This document shows positions 1 through 8,725 of a DNA stretch of 38,988 nucleotides, one piece after another. A program made the translations under genes and the position numbers. The notes under the pieces were generated by a model. The model worked only from the letters and a program-made list of their open reading frames with translations, was not told the origin of the DNA and did not search any database. Source of the stretch: Prorocentrum cordatum (lineage: Eukaryota; Sar; Dinophyceae; Prorocentrales; Prorocentraceae). How positions within the stretch are numbered: the first letter of the stretch is position 1; the number at the start of each line of letters is the position of its first letter. The DNA is taken from the NCBI GenBank assembly GCA_963575745.1, contig CAUYUJ010008628.1:1-38988 (forward strand), in the 5' to 3' direction.

Positions 1-302
1 AGGAGGAGGAGGAGGAGGAGGGAGGACTCCGCGTCGTCTTGGCCATGCTCGCCGCGCATCTCTCCCCTCGGTGGACGGGCTCCCGACGGCGGCGGCCCGC
101 TGTTGTCCTTTTTCCGCCCGCAGGGAGGCGCCGAGAGAAGGAGGAGGTCCCCGAGCGCCGCTCGCCCTGCGGGCCCACGAAGGGGCCACGCCAGGATCGG
201 GAGCGGCCAAGAGGGGGGTACCCAAGAGTCGGGGAAACGTAAGACTCGGGTACGGGGGACCCGGGTTGGCCTGAAGGGGGCCATCATAAAAATGACGAGA
301 CG
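1..302. repeat. Direct repeat, copy 1 (436-bp period)
   Basis: This segment begins with a short (GGA)n run and recurs at 437-738. The three overlapping plus-strand reading frames translate identically in both copies, so the copies are nearly or fully identical in DNA. It ends at 'gacgagacgc', after which copy 1 runs into a purine tract and copy 2 into unique sequence. No gene is recognised in it. Confidence 0.9.
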
Positions 303-461
303 CGAGGAGGAGTGAGAGGAGGAGGGAGAGGAGGAGGGGGTAGGTAGGACAAGGAGGAAACACAAAGCTGAGGAGGAGGAGGAGGAAGAGGAGGAGGGGG
401 AGGAGGGGGAGGAGGAGGAGGAGGAGGAGGAGGAGGAGGAGGAGGAGGAGGAGGAGGGAGG
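303..461. repeat. (GGA)n purine tract
   Basis: Almost pure G/A sequence made of GGA/GAG triplets on the plus strand. It lies between the two copies of the 436-bp repeat. Frames through it give long Pro/Ser/Leu or Glu/Arg/Gly homopolymers that I regard as spurious. Confidence 0.95.
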
Positions 462-738
462 ACTCCGCGTCGTCTTGGCCATGCTCGCCGCGCATCTCTC
501 CCCTCGGTGGACGGGCTCCCGACGGCGGCGGCCCGCTGTTGTCCTTTTTCCGCCCGCAGGGAGGCGCCGAGAGAAGGAGGAGGTCCCCGAGCGCCGCTCG
601 CCCTGCGGGCCCACGAAGGGGCCACGCCAGGATCGGGAGCGGCCAAGAGGGGGGTACCCAAGAGTCGGGGAAACGTAAGACTCGGGTACGGGGGACCCGG
701 GTTGGCCTGAAGGGGGCCATCATAAAAATGACGAGACG
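437..738. repeat. Direct repeat, copy 2
   Basis: Second copy of the segment at 1-302. The near-identity points to a very recent duplication, or an assembly expansion at the purine tract. Confidence 0.9.
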
Positions 739-897
739 CAATCTGAAATTTGACGCGAGCTCCCACTGCAAACATCCCACGATAACTGGACCGTCAACAT
801 CCAGGACGCGCTCGTCAAAAAACGTCGGCAAACCCGAGTTCCGGCTTACCCGAGTCTTACGTTCCCCCGACAAGAGGGGGGTGCCCAAGAGGCGGGG
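664..897. repeat. Inverted and direct sub-repeats (possible TIR element)
   Basis: The 25-nt block at 664-688 recurs inverted at 847-871 with about one mismatch (core AACGTAAGACTCGGGTA). The adjacent block at 646-670 recurs in direct orientation at 872-897. Such an arrangement can mark the ends of a small TIR element, but no target duplication is clear. Confidence 0.5.
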
Positions 898-1608
898 GTG
901 CGAATCATGACCGGCGGCACGTGCGCGGCCCAGCGGGGGGGCCAGGGACGTGATGAAATGAGAAGAGGCGCCATGAAGTCTGGGGAAACATCGTGGCCCC
1001 CGCCCTGAGATCCCCCCCCCCTAGTCATCACCCCCCTCTTTTTCCGCCCCCGATAGGTGGGGGAGAGATCCGGATGGCATCGGCGATGCATCGCCGGCAG
1101 AGCGGCGGAAGGCCCCCGGTATACCGAATCCGAAGGGTCCTGCGGTGCGGTCGGGCCCCCCGTCGGCGATGAGGCGGGCGAGCGGGAGTCAATGCGTTCC
1201 CTGCGAGGCGGGGATGTATCCGTATCCACCGCCTGGGAACCGACGTCCTGGTGCCCCAGCGGGCGGTGGATATGCATAGATTGTGGCCCCGGGGGGGCCG
1301 AATATGTCCATATCCACCGCCTGCCGAGGCCCCGGAAAATTGATCCTCCACGCGGTGGTCATGTATAGATTCCCGCCTCGGATCCCCACCAGGGCCATAC
1401 ACCCCAGGCGTTGCCCCTCAGCTTCCCCCCTCCCGACGAGGCGGCATCAAAAGCCAGCCCCTCAGCGCCGCCCGCCCTGCAGACGCTAGCGCTTGCGGAG
1501 CGTGGGGCACTCGTCCCGGATGAGCGCGTCCAGGCTGTCCGGGGCGTACTGCTCGCCTGGGTCCAGGGTGCCCTGGCGCCGCCGGAGCTCCTTTGCAGCA
1601 CAATCGGC
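739..1608. other. Gene-free stretch with short palindromes
   Basis: I see no credible gene. It holds a perfect 16-bp palindrome CGGCGATGCATCGCCG near 1079-1094, related to one near 22093-22107. The word TATCCACCGCC occurs twice between about 1215 and 1325, with its inverse GGCGGTGGATA near 1262. These look like remnants of dispersed repeats. Confidence 0.6.
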
Positions 1609-1769
1609 GGTGGACAAACCTCCCTTTAGTAGACCTCCCCTTAGTGAAAACGGCCTGGGACCGAAACCGACAGACCTGGACCCGCAAAAATGACGGCCGC
1701 GACGTCCTCTCGCGAACCGAAAACGGCCAATTCCTAAATCGACGTGTCAGGGTAGGAGGTCTCTCCACC
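1609..1769. mobile_element. MITE family 2, copy 1
   Basis: This is a 161-bp segment with imperfect terminal inverted repeats. The left end reads GGTGGACAAACCTCCC and the inverted right end GGTGGAGAGACCTCCT. Its interior matches 24996-25158, sharing CGAAAACGG and ATCGACGTGTCA blocks. A reading frame from 1593 to 2651 crosses it and is judged spurious. Confidence 0.6.
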
Positions 1770-2002
1770 CACGACACAACGGCGAGCGGCATGAATCAGC
1801 AAAACGTTCGGAGCTCCCCGCGAATTCCTTGGACCCCTCCCTGGCGAGCGGAGCGCATGAAGGGCGGTACCAGAGGGGCCACCAAGCGGTCCCAGCGCAG
1901 ATCCGGGCACCCGCGCGGAACTCGGACAGCTTATGCCTTACGCAACTATTCACATTTCGACTCGTGGTGCCGTCGTCGTGGAGGTCGCTCTGGGGGTTGT
2001 GT

Positions 2003-2133
2003 AGGACCTTTCTGGAACCACTCGCTTCACTCTTGCGCCGATGCTGCGTCGACCTTCTGCCGACTTGAATCGATTTGGAGTCGAACAGATCCGCCAGGTG
2101 GGCCCCAGGAAAGTCTCCCAAACTGGCATCGAG
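2003..2133. repeat. Dispersed repeat, copy 1
   Basis: About 130 bp clearly homologous to 21876-22048. Shared words include GTCGAACAGATCCG and AGGTGGGC.CCAGGAA. In both copies the minus strand can be read as a similar short peptide (GDLPGAHLTDLFD-like), but similarity is no better than for the DNA, so I treat it as a repeat. Confidence 0.75.
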
Positions 2134-2348
2134 TGAGAGGAGCGGTTGGCCAAGAGGCCTCCACGAGGGCTTCTGTCAGGGCAGGAGGGCCTCCAAGGTG
2201 GCCCTGCCGTATCCGACGGCCGCCCCCCCTCGTCCCAAACCCGCTCAGACCGAGTCCCCAGACTTCCCCTGGGACCCAGTGGTCCGAGCCGCGTCCAGCT
2301 GAATGGTCCTCGGAACGGGGCGGGGGCAGGCGCTGGACGGGGAGAGGG

Positions 2349-2458
2349 ATGATGAGGAGAGGAGGAGGAGGAGGAGGAGCAGGAGGAGGAGGAGGAAGAG
2401 CAGGAGGAGAAGGAAAAGGAGGAGGCGGAGGAGGAGGAGGAGGAGGAGGAGAAGGAAC
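2349..2458. repeat. (GGA)n purine tract
   Basis: Imperfect GGA/GGC/GAA triplets on the plus strand, just past the last recognised exon of the choline transporter-like gene. Confidence 0.9.
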
Positions 2459-2684
2459 AAGCAGGCCCTTCAAGACGACGCAGGCGGTGCAACGACGGTC
2501 GTCGCAGGCCGAGCGGAGCAAGCGCACACTGGGCCAACCCACGCCCTGGAGATCATCGACCAGGCGTGGCGACGACAGCCTTCGGCAGCGCACAAACCTC
2601 CTTCACGACGACGCCGCCGACGACCCGACGCCGACGTCGGCGGCGTCGTAGACGTGGTGAGACAACCGCCAACCCTATCCCCGC

Positions 2685-2842
2685 CTCCCGTCTGCGCAGC
2701 CGCCGGTCCTCTGTGCACTTGCAGTACAGGATGGTGTCCGACACCATGTCGAACACGTTCATGAAGGCGTGGCCGACGGCGAAGCTGATGATCGAGGGAC
2801 AAAAGAGATGCACAAGCAAACATTTCGGGAGCTCGGGGCGGA
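2685..2842 (-). CDS. CTL exon 5 (C-terminal membrane segment)
   Basis: It encodes the family's C-terminal signature VGHAFMNVFDMVSDTILYC followed by KCTEDRRLRRRE. A GC donor (GGGAG|GCGGGG) ends the exon at 2685. The 5' edge is unclear: AG dinucleotides occur in front of CTCCCGAAATG, but the first residues do not match the family well. Confidence 0.75.
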
Positions 2843-4015
2843 TTTCTTGGATCGGCGCTGGGGGCACCCTGGCGGCGACGCCGCCCCTGGCGCGCTCCGC
2901 GCGCCAGGGGGTCAAGTCCAGCGCCAGTCCAAGAAGTCGGCGCGGAGCTCGGGAATCTCTGTCAGTGTCCTGTTTCTGCACCTCGAGATGAGTCCCGCAG
3001 CAACGAGCACGGGCACCGTGTCCTGCACGTACCTCAGGAGCAGCGGTAGGGGGGGATAGGCTCAGTCAGGGGATGCATCGACCCCCGATCGCCCATTCAT
3101 CGCCGATAGGGGACCGATAGCCCGCTCCTCCCTGGACCATTCGGATTCGCTACTGGGGGCCTCTCGCCGATTGATGGGCGACGTATCGGCGATTCCGCAT
3201 AGAAGTTCTCCCCTCCCCTGCGCTGGCCCCCTAACGTGCCCCCTCAGTACCACTCGCTGGTGGGGTCGCTGAACTGGTCGACTTGCCGCAACGCCACGTA
3301 GATGACCCCCGTGCCCGAGACCGTGATGGCGCCGACGCCGGCGAACTGTATGATCCAGCACGCGCCGTTCAGCACCCCCACCTCGGGCACATTGTGCACC
3401 AGGATGGCCAGAGGAGGGGCAGAGACCGCCGCCATCGAGAGCACATCGGTCGCCGGCGAGCCCAGGGGGGAGGGGCCTCCTGGGGCCTCTGGGTTTCAAG
3501 TTTGGGGCCTCTCGGGGCCTCCTGGGTTCTGGTGTGGGCCTCTTGGGAGCCGCCTTGGACTGCTGGTGGGCCCCTCGAGGGGGGACCCGCCCCTGGGCGG
3601 CAGCACGCGGGAGCGTCGTCCGCTGTCGGGTGGCGCCGGGGCATGCCGCCGCCACGGGGTCGCCCGCCCCCCGCGGGGGGCTCGCGGTGGCGGAGGTCCC
3701 GGCTCCTCCTCCGGGATGGAGAGGGCCCTGCGAGCGCCCGAGCAGAAATTGGAGGAGTTGACGGCGATGTCCATGTCCGCCACCGCGCTTGCAGCGGTTT
3801 CGGTGTGCGTCAAGCCCTTGCGCTCGTTGCCCAGGAATATAATCGCGGGAAGTAATTGAGAGCCCCCCTTTCGGCAAAAGGATACACTTCCCGCACCTGG
3901 AAAGCGTGATCCTGGCACCCGCCGTCAGCACAAGGATAATAGTGATGATGAGGATGATGAAGAAGATGATGAGAATGATATTGAGGATGATGATGCTGCT
4001 GCTGCTGCTGATGAC

Positions 4016-4057
<42 letters not shown>

Positions 4058-6487
4058 ACTGATGATGATACTGATGATGATGATCATCATGATGGTGAAC
4101 ACGAGCCGCCCTCAATATCTGAAACTTGTTTGTTTTGCTATTTGGCGCGATGCTAAAGTTAATCGTTTGGTTACAATCCCCCCTGGAAATTGTCAATATC
4201 CGTGTTGTGCTACCGATTATCCCGTGGGGGGCTCTGATTTACTGCTGGCAGTGAGTGAGGGCCCCCCGGCGCATCGAGCCCACAATGCGATCATTGCTGT
4301 GACCAGGTCGCTGCGTTGTGGGCCTTCCAAGCATAGGATGGCCCGGGATACGGTACAAGCTCGACCACAAGAAATCTCCCACAAGAAACCCCACCCTGAG
4401 ACCCCAGAACGTCCATTGACTTCTGGCGCGGGAATGCCACGCATTCCACAGCAAAACCATCGAGACCCAAGAAGCCCAAGGGCACTCTTCAGGAGGGGAA
4501 AAAACACACAGACACAATTAATCGTCGATTCCCCAGACAATATGGAAAAATATGGGAAGTGGGGGGGGAAGACAGAAACCCAGAAAATATGTAAAAATAT
4601 GGGGTATCCTGTTATTTGCTTGTATTTGTTTGTGTGTTTGTGGGCCCCTTCAACTCTGGAGGCAAGCAAGGTGTTTCTCAGCACGGGTTTCCACTGTACA
4701 CAACCTCGGGAAGGGCGGGCCCATGGCCCCTCCCCCATCCCCCTCTCCTCAAGGCTCAAGTCGGGCGTGCCCCCCTACAGGGGGATTTTCGATGACTAAT
4801 AAAACACAGCCCCAAAATACCCCAAAAAGGTGAAGAAATACTGAAACAAAAAGTCCCCAGACTATTTTTGGACTGTTGTTTGACTATGTTTGGGGTATTT
4901 TTTGTGGTTCGTCGAACATCCCCCTGGAAGGGGACAGGCCCGACGTAACTCAAGGCCCCACCACCCCCCCGCGCCCGCCCGAGCGAGGTGGTGGACACAC
5001 GCGGCAGCGCAACCATATAGGCGTTCTTGTTAAGGAACTCCATGCTGCGCTGGAAACAGGAGACCACGCACATGCAGCAGTTCGCGGCAACCTCTCCGAC
5101 AACGTTTCCCTCGCCGCGCGCCTGCTTGGCCAAAAAGCTCAAGACGATGCGGACCACCCTCGTCGCGGCTATGATGAAGGATCCGAACGCGAAGGAGCCC
5201 ACGTGAAAAAAAATGCCTACGGTGTAGCCTTTGGCCAGTGGGAAGCAATCAACGTCCTCCTTCCGACCGCCCTCGTACGGCGTGAAGTACCAATGCTGGA
5301 CCGCGTGTGCCAGCACGAACTGGGAGGTAGCGTTCACGGCCTCGCACACCCAGAACATCATGAAAACGTAAAAGGCGATCAGATACAGCTCATCCTTTCA
5401 GCATGTTTTAGCATTACGTCAGGCCTGCCCCCTGCAAGGGGATTTTCGACAAAACATAAAAACAATACCACAAACATAATCAAAACATAATCCAAAAATA
5501 GTCCGGGGACTATTTTTTGAGTATTTGTTGACCCTTTGGGGGCATTTCTGGGGTATCTTATATTTGTCGTCGAAAACCCACCTGTAGGGGGACACGCCCG
5601 ACATAATCAGCACGAATGAAACGCGCGCCGAGGAAAACGGGTGCTGGGCATCCCGATCTATCCCCATCACCACGTCTTCATCCTGAGCGTTCGTTGACGG
5701 CCCCGCAGCAGGCATCCTGGAGAACCTCTAAGGAGGATCCTGAGGAGGAAGCCATCGGACTCTTTGGGGGGGGTCCTGGTGAACCCTGAGGAGTTCTTGG
5801 GGGTCCTGAGGAATCCTGACGTGTCCTGAGGAGTCCTTGGGTCCTGAAGAATTCTAAGATATCCTTAGGAATCCTGAGCAGCCCCTCGGGATCCTGAGAA
5901 ACCCAGGGGGGATCCTGAAGAACCCTTGGGTGTCACTGCGCAAACAAACAGCAGCTCTGGGCCCCGCTGCCCCGAGAAGCCTTCCTGCATGACGTACTCT
6001 TCTTCCCGAGCGTTTGCTGACGGCCCCCAAGCCCGTGGAGGGTCACACCTGCCCGACAATAACACAGACAGACAGCCATTCTGGGCCCCGCCTCCCTCCC
6101 CCTCCTCCCCTCCTCCTCCTCCTCCTCCTCCTCCTCCTCCTCCTCCCTCCTCCTCCCTCCTCCTCCCTCCTCCTTCCTCCTCCTCCTCCTCCTCCTCCCT
6201 CCTCCTCCTTCTCCTCCTCTTCCCTCCTCCTCCCTCCTCCTCCTCCCTGAGAACCCTTCCCTGCATGACGAGTCCTCTCCGTACTTGAAGGAGCGGAACA
6301 CGCCGCTCACGTTGCTGCTGCCGGACAGGCTTGCGTACACCGTGTAGTCCTCCAGGCTTAGGGGCGTCACCTCCCCAGAGGACAGCAGCAGGAGGAACCC
6401 GGCGGCCATGGCGGCCACCACGCCGAGCTGAAAGACCATCGCAAGCAGCGGCTGCAGCGCCAGGGTGGGCAGGTCCAGAAAACACTC
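2685..6487 (-). CDS. Choline transporter-like protein (SLC44/CTL family), partial multi-exon gene
   Basis: This is a multipass membrane protein of the choline transporter-like family (Pfam Choline_transpo), which typically moves choline or related solutes across plasma or organelle membranes. Five conserved pieces occur in family order on the minus strand: 6487-6275 (two membrane segments, ending in FRSFKYGE), 5394-5014 (FYVFMMFWVCEA, HAVQHWYF, GSFAFGSFIIAATRVVRIV, FLNKNAYM), about 3771-3709 (DIAVNSSNFCSGARRALSI), about 3453-3251 (hydrophobic, ending QVDQFSDPTSEW) and about 2842-2685 (VGHAFMNVFDMVSDTILYC). Exon 1 to exon 2 joins in phase 0 with a GA donor and an AG|G acceptor. The family's N-terminal part and first membrane segment are not found, so the gene is 5' partial here or its first exons lie far upstream, possibly beyond intervening genes. 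The last exon may also be missing. Introns contain MITEs, GC hairpins and microsatellites. The family call is strong; several exon edges are uncertain. Confidence 0.85.
2884..2910. repeat. GC hairpin repeat, copy 1
   Basis: A perfect 11-bp stem (CCCCTGGCGCG with CGCGCCAGGGG) and a 5-nt loop. It belongs to a longer dispersed repeat also seen at 6580-6604 and 20865-20889. It lies in the intron just upstream of CTL exon 5. Confidence 0.85.
3251..3453 (-). CDS. CTL exon 4 (hydrophobic segments)
   Basis: The frame reads ATDVLSMAAVSAPPLAILV and continues through a second hydrophobic stretch to QVDQFSDPTSEW. The position and hydrophobicity match the family between the NFC motif and the last membrane segment. 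A GT donor overlaps the Trp codon (GAGTG|GTACTGAGG), which makes the following TGA intronic. The acceptor may lie some 25 nt further upstream. Confidence 0.6.
3709..3771 (-). CDS. CTL exon 3 (NFC motif)
   Basis: A 21-codon piece, DIAVNSSNFCSGARRALSIPE, continues NAYM of exon 2 exactly as in family members (NAYxxIAxxSxNFC). The donor appears to be GGAG|GAGG (GA type). The acceptor is not AG: ATGG occurs at both junction ends, so the exact cut cannot be placed. Confidence 0.65.
3936..4094. repeat. (GAT)n/(ATG)n microsatellite in CTL intron
   Basis: GATGAT triplets with a short CTG run near 3991-4006. It yields long Met, Asp or His/Ile homopolymer frames that are not genes. A similar tract lies at 17662-17850. 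Confidence 0.95.
4342..4697. repeat. Dispersed repeat R1, copy 1
   Basis: Homologous in direct orientation to 24573-24762, sharing ACCACAAGAAA, CCCTGAGACCCCAG and CAAGCAAGGTGTTTCT. Copy 1 carries about 155 extra AT-richer bases (roughly 4498-4652). In both places a family-1 MITE begins about 40-60 bp beyond the right end. Confidence 0.8.
4759..4945. mobile_element. MITE family 1, copy A
   Basis: A 187-bp element with ends AGTCGGGCGTGCCCCC and GGGACAGGCCCGACG. TA follows the right end; CA precedes the left. The interior holds CCCCAGACTATTTTTGG, shared with other copies. It lies in the CTL intron after exon 2. Confidence 0.85.
5014..5394 (-). CDS. CTL exon 2 (core of the transporter)
   Basis: This 127-codon exon carries the most diagnostic CTL sequence: an FMMFWVCEA membrane segment, HAVQHWYF, GSFAFGSFIIAATRVVRIV, a Cys-rich NCCMCVVSCFQ and FLNKNAYM. 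The acceptor is GAAAG|GATGAG. A GT donor follows ATG at 5014. A family-1 MITE ends only 22 bp upstream of the acceptor. Confidence 0.9.
5417..5603. mobile_element. MITE family 1, copy B
   Basis: This is 187 bp, the same length as copy A, and flanked by TA on both sides (5415-5416 and 5604-5605). The ends are CGTCAGGCCTGCCCCC and GGGGGACACGCCCGACA. The interior has GTCCGGGGACTATTTTTTG. It sits in the CTL intron between exons 1 and 2. Confidence 0.85.
5714..5935. repeat. Degenerate TCCTGAGGA minisatellite
   Basis: Imperfect repeats of roughly 15-20 bp built on GATCCTGAGGAA-like units fill this part of the CTL intron between exons 1 and 2. No gene is seen. Confidence 0.8.
6096..6247. repeat. 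(TCC)n pyrimidine tract in CTL intron
   Basis: TCC/CTC triplets on the plus strand, starting about 28 bp past the donor of CTL exon 1. The intron on the coding strand is therefore purine-rich here. Confidence 0.95.
6275..6487 (-). CDS. CTL exon 1 of the visible set
   Basis: This is a 71-codon piece, ECFLDLPTLALQPLLAMVF... to ...FRSFKYGE, with two hydrophobic stretches. The acceptor is CCTGAG|GAG and the donor GGAGAG|GACTCG (GA type). Joined to exon 2 it reads FKYGE-DELYLIAFY in phase 0, matching the family's usual R-F-x-Y then FW pattern. Confidence 0.75.
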
Positions 6488-6579
6488 CTCAGGATTGGAG
6501 CAAAACAACGACGCAATGAGACGCCTTCGAAGATTCGCGCGGATGTTCTTCTTGGGATGGCGCTGGATCCCTCCCCTTT

Positions 6580-6604
6580 CCCTGGCGCGCGGAGCGCGCC
6601 AGGG
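6580..6604. repeat. GC hairpin repeat, copy 2
   Basis: A perfect 11-bp stem (CCCTGGCGCGC with GCGCGCCAGGG) and a GGA loop. The flanks resemble those of copy 1 (GGCGCTGG and a GCGCGGAT..TCTTGG word). It lies upstream of CTL exon 1 in the minus orientation. Confidence 0.85.
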
Positions 6605-6739
6605 GCACCGCCCGAGGCGCTCCAACGGGCTTTCAGCGCAGACCCGCTCACTCCGCACGGACCTCCCAAAGCTACTGTTGGTTGCGTGTTCTGTTTACTC
6701 GATCGGATGCTCCCAGAGGTGTGATGGACCCAAGCTTTA

Positions 6740-7093
6740 GGTCGGGCGTATCCCCCTACAGGCGGATTCTGGAAGAAAAATCTAGATATTCAAAACATAT
6801 TCAAGAATGATCAACTATTCAGAGAATCGTCTCCTGACTATGTTTGGACTAGTTGTTTAATATGATTATATATAGCCATATGGCCATATAGCCTTATAGC
6901 CCTATAGTTCTACCTATATATATATGTGTATATGTATAAACATAAATGTGTTAATACACACATATATATATAACCCTATCGCCCTGAAGCCCTATAGCCC
7001 TATGGTCCTATACCCGATAGCCTATGGCCCTAAACAAATATCATTGATTTTTTTGTTCCGTATCATTTCTCCTGCAGACGGACATGCCCGACT
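6740..7093. mobile_element. MITE family 1, copy C, with AT-rich expansion
   Basis: TA flanks both ends (6738-6739, 7094-7095). The ends are GGTCGGGCGTATCCCC and GGACATGCCCGACT. At 354 bp it is about twice the usual length because of a TATAGCCC/TATATA array at about 6865-7035. Confidence 0.85.
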
Positions 7094-7095
7094 TA

Positions 7096-8130
7096 ACCCA
7101 AGCTGCACCCCACCTCTCGCGCCATCTGCGGGGGCCCCGTTGCGCACTCTGGGCCCGGTGAGGGGTGCTCCGAGGGCCACCCCTGGGCCGTTTGCGAGAC
7201 CGCCTGGGGCCACCTCGGGGCCAGGCCACCTTGTGAGCGTCGTCTTCTTCGGCGCTTCGACAGTGGGCGGAAAGGGGGGGGGGGAGGGAGGGGGGGTCTG
7301 GCTCTGGACCTCTGCTCGGTGCGAATGCTCGAGGCAGTGCGTCCTGTGGGGGGGACCCCACCAAAACAGGCGCCAAAGACAGCCGAGATCTACTCAAGAG
7401 GGGGGGGGGGGGAACGGGGGGGCGGTGCGAGGGCCCGCGCCGATCGGCCAAAAAACACTGAATAAACAAAAAGATCACCTTGGTCAACACCCGAAGACTG
7501 TGTTCGAAGTCCGCCCTCGCGCCCCTCCAGGGGTCCGCCCTGGCCGCCTGCCTGGCCTGATCCTGGATCGGCGGCGGTGCCCCCGGGGCTCGAACCGGGG
7601 CGCCCCGGAGCCCGCAGTCCCAAGCTAAACTCCAGCGCGAGACCTTCCTGATCATCGCTTCGCCTCCTCCCTTGGGGGAGGCAGCGCCCGTGCCAGTACA
7701 TCGGCGGCCCGCCTGGAGGGGAAGGCCGAGGGGACTGGCATCCGCAGAAGGTGGGGCTCCTCAGCAGCCCTCGTGCCCGCTGGAAGCCGTCTGCGAGCTC
7801 GGAGAAGTGATGGGCCTGTTCCCCATTACCGCCACCATCAGTTGGAGGGGGAGGGGGTCCTCCTCCTCCTCCTCCACCTCCTCCACCTCCTCCTCCTCCT
7901 CGTCCTCCTCGTCCTCCTCCTCCTCGTCCTCCACCTCCCTCCTCCCCCCAAACTTATGGTGGTGGTGGTGGAAGACAGGCCCATCCCTCTGAGGAGGCCC
8001 GCCCCCCGTGTGCCCCATCCCCCCCCTCGGGAGGCACGCGCCGTGCCCCAAGACACCTGGAAGTTCGCACCCGCCCAACCCCCGCCACCTCCACCCTGGC
8101 ATAAAACAGGGCTAGGATCGGGATAAATCG
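7096..8130. other. Gene-free GC-rich stretch
   Basis: No recognisable gene. It holds G/C homopolymer runs near 7276-7290 and 7398-7412, a B-box-like word GGTTCGAGCCC on the minus strand near 7588-7598, and a TCC tract at 7857-7949. Confidence 0.6.
7857..7949. repeat. (TCC)n pyrimidine tract
   Basis: TCC triplets interrupted by ACC and GTCC on the plus strand. Confidence 0.9.
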
Positions 8131-8134
8131 ATAC

Positions 8135-8176
8135 AGAGCGTTCCGGAGCGCTCTCAGAGCGTTCCGGAACGCTCTG
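8135..8176. repeat. Tandem palindromes
   Basis: Two adjacent palindromic units built on AGAGCGTTCCGG. The second (8155-8176) is a perfect 22-bp palindrome centred on TTCC|GGAA; the first has one mismatch. Confidence 0.85.
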
Positions 8177-8196
8177 CTGGGCGCGTCACGTCGGTT

Positions 8197-8395
8197 AGCA
8201 ACTGCATAGGCCAGATAGCAAGTGGTTGAGCGTGTTAGCAAGCAGTTACTCCACCACTTAGTGAGGCGGTTACTAAGTCGGTTGTGGAGTAGTTAGCAAG
8301 TGCGTGCTAACTCGGTTAGCTAACTGGCCTAGGCAGTTAGCTGCGGTTAGCTAACCCACTTAGCTAAGTGGGCTAAGTGGGTTAGCAGCGGAAAC
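8197..8395. repeat. Degenerate GTTAGC/TTAGCTAAC satellite
   Basis: About 200 bp densely filled with GTTAGC, TAGCTAAC and CTTAGCTAAGTGG words in both orientations. A related stretch is at 19777-20045. Confidence 0.8.
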
Positions 8396-8427
8396 CAAGA
8401 GTCTCCAGGACGGGGGACGAGAGGGGA

Positions 8428-8516
8428 AGTGGAGGAGGAGGAGAAGGAGGAAGAGGGGTGGGAGGAGGAGGAGGAGGAGGAGGAGGAGGAGCAGGAGGAG
8501 GAGAGGAGAAGAGGGA
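8428..8516. repeat. (GGA)n purine tract
   Basis: GGA triplets with few interruptions. Confidence 0.95.
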
Positions 8517-8725
8517 GGCAGAGGATTTGCTAAAAGCACCGCCCAAAAAGGGTTGGCGGATGTGGCGAATGCCATCGTATATATGCCTCAGGGGTTGGCG
8601 GACTCGGCGCAAACCAGCGGATGAAACTCTTTTCCTGCAGTGCAACACGCGGAGCCCCATCCAAGCGGGCTGCAGCTCGATGTCCCATCCAACCTCCCTT
8701 CACTCCCCTTTCCCATTCTCCTTAC

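Noticed and set aside
1593-2651. 352-codon plus-strand frame
   Set aside because: It crosses a MITE, a dispersed repeat and a GGA tract, shows no domain, and overlaps repeats shared with other loci.
3936-4094. Met/Asp/His-rich coding region
   Set aside because: The pure GAT microsatellite lies inside an intron of the transporter gene.
7576-7620. tRNA or tRNA-derived SINE on the minus strand
   Set aside because: A B-box-like GGTTCGAGCCC is present, but the T-stem does not pair properly and no A box or cloverleaf can be built by eye.
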